Assembly (NCBI RefSeq): GCF_003434055.1
Contig: NZ_QVEX01000001.1
Coordinates: 62,001-126,000, forward strand
Direction of reading: 5' to 3'
Origin: Enterocloster aldenensis
GTDB lineage: Bacteria; Bacillota; Clostridia; Lachnospirales; Lachnospiraceae
DNA length: 64,000 bases
The position numbers and the translations under genes were made by a program. Position 1 is the first letter of the stretch. Each line of letters begins with the position of its first letter. The notes below the pieces were generated by a model. The model did not search any database. It was not told where the DNA came from and saw nothing but the letters and a program-made list of their open reading frames with translations. Positions 52,737 through 59,487 of the stretch are shown here, in pieces.

Positions 52737-55621
52737 TTTTTCAGTTCCGTGTACGCCGCAAAGATGATAAGTCCCAGGCCGGCTGCCAGCAGGTATACCC
52801 ACCAGGACAGGCTGAGCCAGAAGCTCTTTGTCATATACAGCGCCACCGTGACGATGATGATGCCGGAAATACGGAACCACCTTACACATTTCCTTACATG
52901 CGCCCACAGGAAGATTACCAGGCACACCGCTTCCAGAATCAGTGCATCGCCTACATTTCCCGTATAAAACGCGTCCAGTATCATGGCCCCCAGGCACAGG
53001 CAGCAGATGGCTGTCTGAAACCAGGGAATGAACGCCTCTTCCTTCCATATACGGGCCAGGGACCAGCTAAACAACGCCGCCGGCGCCAGCTGTACCTCCA
53101 GCCGGATAAGGTCAGGCCACTGGATATACGGCTGTATCCAGAAGGCAAGGACTGCCAGGGCAGATGCAATGGTAAGCGAACCTTTCCTCAGTGGCTTCAC
53201 CGCTGCATACTGAAGTACATAAAGCACTGCCAGAACCGTGTAGGCAAATCTCCAGCCCCTTCCCGCGTCAAGTGCCAGGGAAACCAGGGGCAGGATGACC
53301 AGGATATGGAACCAGTCCACATCCCAAGCAGCCGGGACATTTTCCCGCTGTCTAAGGATTGGCCTGTAATACCGGAACAGGATACCCGATATAAGGACCG
53401 CTGCCCCTGTAAAACCACAGGCCTGGTTCTCTGTCCATCCGTACCTTAAGGCTGCTGCCAGCGGCAGCGGCAGTACGGCTATGGCCGCCGCCAGGTGAAA
53501 CCACATATTCCCTCCCCTGTAAAACATCACATAGAATACTGCAAAGGATGCCAGGCAGGGAATCAGGTTCCAGACAGAAAGTCCGGGATTCCAATAAAAT
53601 GCAGCCATTGTACAGAGGAACACGGTCAGCCCGGCCCCATCCCAGAACCATGTCCTGGCCTGGCCCCGATAACACATGACGGCGTATTCAGCCCCATATG
53701 CAGCGGTTACCCACATCATGACCGCCACACCGTTATCGGTCAGACTGCCGGCAAAGATATAGACGCCTGCCAGAGAATACAGGCAGCTTCCCTTAACATA
53801 CCACTCCTGCAGCTTCCCTTCCTTTCTGAAGGACCATAGGAAAAGATATGCGGCCAACAGGATGAAGAACGGAAGAGGCTTTTGTCCATTTATCTGAAAA
53901 AGAATCTGTGCGATTGTCCCTATTACCAGGATGGCCTCCCCAAACCGGCCGCGTCTTTGCACATCCCACACAGCCATGATCAGGATGTAGGTAAATACAA
54001 TCACATCATATCGCGGTTCCAATCCCGGAACCTGTGCCAGAATCTTTCCCGCCGTCATGGTCAGGGCGTAAAGGATGGCCGGTATGGTTTTGTGTAGGAT
54101 TGGATACTGTCTGCCCCACCATGCTGTCACGGCTGCCAGAAGCAGGATTGCTGCGGATGTGGCTGCCTGGGCCCCCAGGTCATACCGGGACAGGGATTGG
54201 GCCACAAGCATCAGCGTATCAATGGCGAGAGCCGCTGTTAAAACGCATCCGCCCGCCTGGCTGCAAAGAGGGCTTCCCTTTTTCCGCTCAGCCAGGAACC
54301 ATCCTCCGGTCATGAACGCACCTGCAACTATCTGATATATGGGTCCAAACGGCAGGCAGAAACCTGCGTACTGTAAAAATGCCGCCATGGAAACGCTGTG
54401 GAGGACGCACATTTCCATACGCCTGTCCCCCAGGGCTTTCAACGATATCCCTGCTGCTGTCAGGCCCAGTGCAAGGGTACTCCACGGAGTTATCCGTACG
54501 GTCCCTAATAAGGAAAAGCCGGTTATGCCGGTCATCCATCCGGCCGCTGCCTCCAGTGCCATAAGGCCGCTGAATATCCAGAAATGGAGGTTTACAAAGA
54601 AACCCAATCCGGCTTCCATGAATTCCGGCAGTAAAAATTTATCTAAAAACCTTGCTGCGGCCCAGCCCTGTCTTTTTCTGATTCCCCTGTCCCATAAAAG
54701 CAGCAGGAAGGAATAGTATACCATTACATGAAGGCAGCCTGCGTATCCCAGACCCAATGCCCCCATAAGAAAGGTCATGCTGACCGTCATTCCCCAGAAA
54801 CAGGACTGGGTATAAAGCCGGTCGCGGAACTTCCTGGTTCCTGCAAGCATGGCGATTTCGGTCACCATACTGCCAACCCAGAGTACCCGGTAACGGTTCT
54901 GTCCCTTAAGGATGAACTCCGGCCCTATAAGGCCGAAATATCCAGCTGTCAGGACGGTCAGGAAAAGAAAAATACTTCCCAGTATGTAAAATGCCTGGCT
55001 GGTCCTCTGAATCTTAAGGATTTTCCCAGCCAGCAGGCTGGAGCCAAAGAACAGACCCGAAAAACCCAATACCATGATTACCTTGCAATAGCTTGGAAGT
55101 ACATGCCATGCAGTGGTGGCAAATATCAGCCCTGCCAGAACCACAAATACAACGCCGATGATCAGGGCCGCGGTTCCTTGATAGAAGCAGGGTTGTGCTT
55201 TGCGGATCCGGACGGGATGGTCCGGTTCAGGGGCTGGTTCAGGGTACAGTTCAGGATTCGGCTTAGGATTCGGTTCAGGGGCCGGTTCAGGGCCCTTGTT
55301 ACGGTTTATGATATGGACCGTATTCGGATATTCCTGTGGGACTACAATCGTTTTCCCGGTTTGGCCCCATGATGCTTTCACTATGGATGCCGGCACCAGC
55401 CATCCGTCTGACAGCGTTTCAGGTTTTGGCGGATCAGGCGGCATTTCCCCTGCCCTGGTTTTCTCCCTCTCAAAACCATACAGCCTCTGGCGTTCCAGCT
55501 GACAGGTCAGTTCCTGTATCCTCTTTTTATGACGCCCATTGGCGATGGCCAGTCCGATTATGACACCGGCTTCTGCAAAAGGAGCCACCAGCCAGATTAA
55601 TAAAATCATGATTATCTCCAT
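52730..55621 (-). CDS. Large polytopic membrane protein of unknown function
   Basis: 963 residues from the ATG at 55621, 7 nt behind AAGGGG. One span at the N terminus, a coiled, charged stretch (about 30-60), a conserved-looking soluble patch (LVPASIVKASWGQTGKTIVV), a Pro-Glu-Asn-Lys linker about 110-140 (PEPAPEPNPKPNPELYPEPA), then more than twenty hydrophobic segments to the C terminus. Many Trp, Tyr and Gly lie at span ends. Layout recalls the DUF2157/DUF2339-like giant membrane proteins, but I cannot assign one. No enzymatic motif was found. Single gene next to the NarL-type pair. Confidence 0.75.
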   Translation of the reverse strand: MEIIMILLIWLVAPFAEAGVIIGLAIANGRHKKRIQELTCQLERQRLYGFEREKTRAGEMPPDPPKPETLSDGWLVPASIVKASWGQTGKTIVVPQEYPNTVHIINRNKGPEPAPEPNPKPNPELYPEPAPEPDHPVRIRKAQPCFYQGTAALIIGVVFVVLAGLIFATTAWHVLPSYCKVIMVLGFSGLFFGSSLLAGKILKIQRTSQAFYILGSIFLFLTVLTAGYFGLIGPEFILKGQNRYRVLWVGSMVTEIAMLAGTRKFRDRLYTQSCFWGMTVSMTFLMGALGLGYAGCLHVMVYYSFLLLLWDRGIRKRQGWAAARFLDKFLLPEFMEAGLGFFVNLHFWIFSGLMALEAAAGWMTGITGFSLLGTVRITPWSTLALGLTAAGISLKALGDRRMEMCVLHSVSMAAFLQYAGFCLPFGPIYQIVAGAFMTGGWFLAERKKGSPLCSQAGGCVLTAALAIDTLMLVAQSLSRYDLGAQAATSAAILLLAAVTAWWGRQYPILHKTIPAILYALTMTAGKILAQVPGLEPRYDVIVFTYILIMAVWDVQRRGRFGEAILVIGTIAQILFQINGQKPLPFFILLAAYLFLWSFRKEGKLQEWYVKGSCLYSLAGVYIFAGSLTDNGVAVMMWVTAAYGAEYAVMCYRGQARTWFWDGAGLTVFLCTMAAFYWNPGLSVWNLIPCLASFAVFYVMFYRGGNMWFHLAAAIAVLPLPLAAALRYGWTENQACGFTGAAVLISGILFRYYRPILRQRENVPAAWDVDWFHILVILPLVSLALDAGRGWRFAYTVLAVLYVLQYAAVKPLRKGSLTIASALAVLAFWIQPYIQWPDLIRLEVQLAPAALFSWSLARIWKEEAFIPWFQTAICCLCLGAMILDAFYTGNVGDALILEAVCLVIFLWAHVRKCVRWFRISGIIIVTVALYMTKSFWLSLSWWVYLLAAGLGLIIFAAYTELKKH

Positions 55622-55739
55622 ATCCATTCCCCTTTCATCAGATACTTCCTTTTCATGATTCTATTATAGATAATTATCCCGGCGGTTCCCAGATGTCTGG
55701 CGTCATTACCAGAATGACATTTGTCACTGATTTCCTATG

Positions 55740-56645
55740 TCAGCGCTCCATGAGCATTCCCAGCTGCCCTAATATTTCCTCATCCGTCACCAGGCTTACA
55801 TACCCGCCCAGGCAGATGGAAGGTTTTGTCTTTCCATGATAGTCGCTCCCGCATGTGTATATAAGCCCATTCCTCCTGGCCGCCTCATAATAACAGGCTG
55901 CCTGCTCCGGCGAATGGTAACTGCTGAACGCCTCTATTCCGAACAGGCCGGTTTCAATGATTGGCTCCAGCAGCTCGCTGTGGCCCTTTAAGTTAACGCC
56001 GGGGTGGGCCAGTACCGCACAACCTTTATTTCTGTGGACCATATCAACCACCTGCTCCAAATCCGGATATTCCATCTTCACATAGCAGCATTTTCCCTGT
56101 GAATAGTAATCCCAGTAAAAATTCACATAGGGATTATCAGCCCGCTTCCCGCCCGGACGGTAAGGCCGCAGCATGGGATGGTCTGCGTATTCAGGTTTAT
56201 CTAACAGTACTTCGGCGAACATTTCCCCGGTCCATATGTCCTTATTAAAATTATTCTTTGCCAGTTCCTCCATCTCCTGTTCCGAAACCTGGAATCCCAT
56301 CTTCCTTGTGGCCCAAAGCATCTGCCGGGATGCCGCGGTCCCCTGGGCAGCTATATTGTCCTCTATTTCAGCAAAATCAGGACTCTCATACTCAATTCCA
56401 TATCCCAGCACGTGCAGGTTCACCCCTCGGAACGTGCAGTCAATTTCAATTGCCGGAATATAGGTGATACCTGCCTTTGCGGCTTCAAGCTTCCCCCGGG
56501 CATTGGCCCGCACCGAGTTATGGTCCGCTATGGCCATGACCTTTATACCGCTGCTGCTGCATTTCCTCACCAGTTCTTCCGGTGTAAACTCCCCGTCATC
56601 GCTGTAATAGCTGTGCATGTGTAAATCGATTGTTTTTCCCAACAT
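55740..56645 (-). CDS. PHP-domain metal-dependent phosphoesterase
   Basis: 301 residues. PHP metal-ligand motifs in order: DLHMHSYYSDDGEFTPEEL, IADHNSV, PAIEIDCTFRGVNLHVLGYGI, CAVLAHPGVNLKG, and CGSDYHGKTKP. These match the TrpH/YciV-like group that removes phosphate from nucleotides or small phosphoesters. The only reasonable start overlaps the preceding MFS gene by 50 nt, a long overlap that suggests coupled translation. Cytoplasmic. Confidence 0.9.
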   Translation of the reverse strand: MLGKTIDLHMHSYYSDDGEFTPEELVRKCSSSGIKVMAIADHNSVRANARGKLEAAKAGITYIPAIEIDCTFRGVNLHVLGYGIEYESPDFAEIEDNIAAQGTAASRQMLWATRKMGFQVSEQEMEELAKNNFNKDIWTGEMFAEVLLDKPEYADHPMLRPYRPGGKRADNPYVNFYWDYYSQGKCCYVKMEYPDLEQVVDMVHRNKGCAVLAHPGVNLKGHSELLEPIIETGLFGIEAFSSYHSPEQAACYYEAARRNGLIYTCGSDYHGKTKPSICLGGYVSLVTDEEILGQLGMLMER

Positions 56646-57795
56646 GGATTCTTCCCACCCTTTCTGTCATCATGATCATGGACCCGGCAAATGCCAGCAG
56701 GCATACCGGATACAGGCCAATGCTTATACGCTCTCCCAGCAAACCGAACAATGGGGGCATGAACGTGCTTCCCATATACGCGCAGGCCATCTGCATCCCC
56801 ATCATGGACTGGGAGTACTCTGTACCGAAATTATCCGGCGTCTCATGAAGCAGGCTGGGATAAATAGGCGCGCAGCCAAGCCCTACCATGACAAGACCGG
56901 CCAGCACAGCCCTGTCCCCGGCAGCCGCCAGCATCAGGACAGCCCCCGTGCATGCAGCCGCCTGTCCGCACCGCACCATGTTCCTGTCACCCATACGGTC
57001 CGTAACAAATCCGCATATCAGACGTCCTGCCGTAATCCCCAGATAAAAAAGGGAGGCCCATTTTGCTGCCGTCCCAGCCGATATCCCTTTGTGAAGGACC
57101 ATGTAACTGCTGGCCCAGAGACCTGCTGTTGCTTCAAGGGAACAGTAACAGAAAAAGGACGCCAGGACCGCCTTTGCTCCCGGAAGCCGCAATGCCCCGC
57201 CTATCCCTATCTTTTTACCTGCGTCTGCATTTTCTGCTTTGGAACCTCTTTTCGATTTCCACAAAGGCAGGGCCAGGACAAGGACCGCCACCAGCACAAC
57301 CTGGATGATTCCCACTGACATATAGCCAAAATTCCATCTTAGCCCTCTGGCAAGACATAATCCCATGATATAGGGACCTGCGGTTGCCCCGATGCCCCAA
57401 AAGCAGTGCAGCCAGCTCATATGCCGCGATTTATAATGTATGGCCACAAAGTTATTTAACGCGGCATCCACACTGCCTGCCCCTAATCCATAGGGAATCC
57501 CCCAAATACATAGCTGAAGAAAGGTCCGGGAGGATGAAAAACCGAACAGGGCAGCCGCTGTCATGGCCACACTCAGCGCTGTCACTGCGCCGGTCCCCAT
57601 CCTTCTGATAAGCCGGTCACTCAGGATACTGGATATGATGGTTCCGCCTGCAATAATCATACTGATGATTCCCGCATAGGATACCGCTGCGTCCAATTCC
57701 CCGTACATGGAAGGCCAGGCCGAACCCATCAGCGCGTCCGGAAGCCCAAGGCTGATAAAAGCCAGATAAATAATTACTAATAACAACTGATACAT
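56596..57795 (-). CDS. Major facilitator superfamily transporter
   Basis: 399 residues from the ATG at 57795 behind AGGAGG; an upstream start at 57837 has none. Twelve spans, MFS motif DRLIRRMGTGAV between spans 2 and 3 and its counterpart GRLICGFVTDRMGDRNMV in the second half. Starts SLGLPDALMGSAWPSMYGEL, a stretch seen in FucP/YfkF-like sugar or drug transporters. Cotranscribed with the PHP gene and divergent from an AraC regulator, which likely controls both. Substrate unknown. Confidence 0.92.
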   Translation of the reverse strand: MYQLLLVIIYLAFISLGLPDALMGSAWPSMYGELDAAVSYAGIISMIIAGGTIISSILSDRLIRRMGTGAVTALSVAMTAAALFGFSSSRTFLQLCIWGIPYGLGAGSVDAALNNFVAIHYKSRHMSWLHCFWGIGATAGPYIMGLCLARGLRWNFGYMSVGIIQVVLVAVLVLALPLWKSKRGSKAENADAGKKIGIGGALRLPGAKAVLASFFCYCSLEATAGLWASSYMVLHKGISAGTAAKWASLFYLGITAGRLICGFVTDRMGDRNMVRCGQAAACTGAVLMLAAAGDRAVLAGLVMVGLGCAPIYPSLLHETPDNFGTEYSQSMMGMQMACAYMGSTFMPPLFGLLGERISIGLYPVCLLAFAGSMIMMTERVGRIHVGKNNRFTHAQLLQR

Positions 57796-57944
57796 CGTGT
57801 CCTCCTGAATCATAACCTTTTTGCTGAAACCCGCCATCCTTTTCAGAAAGAGGCTTTCAGTAACAGGATACCGTCTTTCTTCCCTTGATTCAATTCAAAT
57901 CCCGACTTATAATATAAGAAAAACGACCAAACGGAGGTGTGACC

Positions 57945-58823
57945 ATGGGATTACAGAAATGTGCCCTCAACCTGAACCGCATAGGCAAAGAGCTTCAGCC
58001 ACATGGGACGGCACAATTCCCCTGTGCAGGTTATTCTGCCGTCTATACGGACAAACCAGAGGATGTCATCCCCTGGCACTGGCATGAAGAGCTGGAAATC
58101 GTGTACGTGGAAACCGGCAGCTTAAAGCTTCAGATTCCCGGAAAGACCTTTCATTTAGGGCAGGGAGAGGGATTTGTGATTAATTCCAACCTTCCCCATT
58201 ATGCAGCAGCGGAAAACTTCTGCGACCTGCATTCCCTGGTCTTCCATCCTGTTTTGATAACCGGCAGCAAGGATTCTGTCTTTGCAGTCAGATATATGAC
58301 GCCGCTGATTCACTGCAGCACATTTGACGGCTGTCCTTTAAGCCTGACAGATGCATTTAACAGGGCGTTCCGGGCATTGAAGGAGGAGCGGCCGGGGCAT
58401 GAATTCACGGTCAGGGAAAATCTGTCCTTCATCTGTTTTTCCCTTCATGAGCGCTATGCCCATGAGATTGATTTGGGTGAAACAGGGCTGGATCCAGACA
58501 GCAGACGCATCCAGATCATGCTGGAATATATCCATCAGCACTACTGTGAGAATCTTGACCTGACGCAGATTGCGCGGTCAGCCGATATCGGTAATCGGGA
58601 ATGCCTTCGCTGCTTTAAACGCAGCATCCAGAATTCCCCCATGCAGTACCTGTTAAAATACAGGACCACCCAGGGCGCTGCCCTGCTTCTTCAGGATCCC
58701 GGCAGCAGCGTCTCCGAAATAGCAGCCATGTGCGGATTTAACAGCGCCAGCAATTTTTCCCAGATGTTCAAGCGTTTTTTCAAATGTACGCCCAGGGAGT
58801 ACAGGAGGGAGCATGGCAGGTAA
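57945..58823 (+). CDS. AraC family transcriptional regulator
   Basis: 292 residues, ATG behind GGAGG; a GTG 6 nt earlier is less likely. Cupin sensing domain 20-140 (DVIPWHWHEELEIVYVETGSLKLQIPGKTFHLGQGEGFVINSNLPHYAAA) and two-HTH DNA-binding domain about 190-290 (HYCENLDLTQIARSADIGNRECLRCFKRSIQNSPMQYLL, SVSEIAAMCGFNSASNFSQMFKRFFKCTPREY). Divergent from the MFS-PHP pair. Confidence 0.92.
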   Translation: MGLQKCALNLNRIGKELQPHGTAQFPCAGYSAVYTDKPEDVIPWHWHEELEIVYVETGSLKLQIPGKTFHLGQGEGFVINSNLPHYAAAENFCDLHSLVFHPVLITGSKDSVFAVRYMTPLIHCSTFDGCPLSLTDAFNRAFRALKEERPGHEFTVRENLSFICFSLHERYAHEIDLGETGLDPDSRRIQIMLEYIHQHYCENLDLTQIARSADIGNRECLRCFKRSIQNSPMQYLLKYRTTQGAALLLQDPGSSVSEIAAMCGFNSASNFSQMFKRFFKCTPREYRREHGR

Positions 58824-58989
58824 GCCCTTGCCTGCAAGTGCAGAAAGCCCCGGCAAACCTCCGGCATATAATCTGCCTGCGACCTAAAAGGTTCCGGAAC
58901 ATAATCTGCCGGAACCACTGCCATCCTGTCAGTTAAAGTCAGCAACAGGCTGAAGCACAGGATGGCCAATGTTGTTGTGCGGTACAGGC

Positions 58990-59180
58990 TTGTTCTTCTC
59001 ATACGCATCCTCCCTTTACAATTCCCCTCTTTTAGTCCCTCTATCATAGCAGATGACGTTGCCTGCTTCATTTGCATACGGACTGCCAGCCAGCGGCAAT
59101 TAGCCTGAAGAAAGCCCCAAAGATGCAACTCTGGGGCTTTTGCTTTGTGTATACATATAGAACTACTCTCTTTTGCCTGG
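58990..59180 (+). pseudogene. Decayed copy of the small hydrophobic peptide / type I TA unit
   Basis: A clear second copy of the unit at 59254-59424. Shared blocks: TTGCCTGCTTCATTTGC (59054-59070 region) against the toxin coding part, GGCAATTAGCCT, a hairpin around AAAGCCCC...GGGGCTTT (59111-59140) and a 27-bp identical block at 59153-59179 matching 59398-59424. The coding part has no usable ATG, an internal 1-base difference and two Asp codons in the hydrophobic core, so it is not a working toxin gene. The region has no other gene. Confidence 0.7.
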
Positions 59181-59216
59181 TTTCCATACAACTCATGCTA
59201 TACTATATTTGTTGTC

Positions 59217-59248
59217 GCACCCATTCTGGCAACAGAAAGGGGGTGCTT
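59217..59248 (+). promoter_or_regulatory. Stem that can hide the toxin ribosome binding site
   Basis: GCACCC (59217-59222) is complementary to GGGTGC (59240-59245), which overlaps the AGGGGGTG ribosome binding site of the peptide gene. Hiding of the Shine-Dalgarno site by an upstream arm is usual in type I toxin mRNAs. An extended -10 TGCTATACT precedes it (about 59197-59205), the probable toxin promoter, though a clear -35 is not seen. Confidence 0.55.
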
Positions 59249-59253
59249 ACATA

Positions 59254-59334
59254 ATGGAACTTCTCTCTTTTATTCTCTCTATCACAGCAAGTGTCGTTGC
59301 CTACTTCATTTGCAAATGGCTAGATAGGAGATAA
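59254..59334 (+). CDS. Small hydrophobic peptide, putative type I toxin
   Basis: 26 residues. A short N-terminal MELLSF, a hydrophobic span ILSITASVVAYFIC and a polar end KWLDRR: the shape of the holin-like/TxpA-type toxic peptides of Firmicutes that damage the membrane. Its ribosome binding site can be masked by an upstream stem, its 3' end carries a strong hairpin, and a sigma-A promoter for an antisense RNA lies just beyond and points back. Toxicity is inferred from form, not shown. I recall similar KWLDR-ending peptides in Clostridia but cannot confirm a family here. Confidence 0.7.
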   Translation: MELLSFILSITASVVAYFICKWLDRR

Positions 59335-59349
59335 CCGCGACAATTAGCC

Positions 59350-59423
59350 TAATGAAAACCCCAGGACTGGTACTCCTGGGGTTTTCGCTTTGTGCTTACA
59401 TATAGAACTACTCTCTTTTGCCT
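59350..59423 (-). ncRNA. Predicted antisense RNA (antitoxin) to the peptide mRNA
   Basis: Promoter on minus: -35 TTGATT (59453-59458), 17-bp spacer, -10 TATAAT (59430-59435), so the start is near 59423. The RNA would end at the 13-bp perfect hairpin GAAAACCCCAGGA...TCCTGGGGTTTTC (59354-59366, 59374-59386) followed by TTTTC. The RNA of about 75 nt is complementary to the 3' part of the peptide mRNA, the txpA/RatA-like convergent arrangement. Confidence 0.6.
59354..59386. terminator. Shared bidirectional terminator of toxin mRNA and antisense RNA
   Basis: 13-bp perfect arms (59354-59366, 59374-59386), loop CTGGTAC, with A-tract and T-tract at the two ends, so it can stop transcription both ways. 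Confidence 0.85.
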
Positions 59424-59487
59424 GCCTATATTATATCAAACACTACCTGAAAAATCAATCATGGTTTTTCATTGAACAAACGGTTGC

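Noticed and set aside
58691..59191. 166-codon minus-strand frame with a membrane-like segment
   Set aside because: It overlaps most of the DNA-binding domain of the AraC gene and the decayed toxin unit; only the sequence near 59000 has a GGAGG, and no family is apparent.
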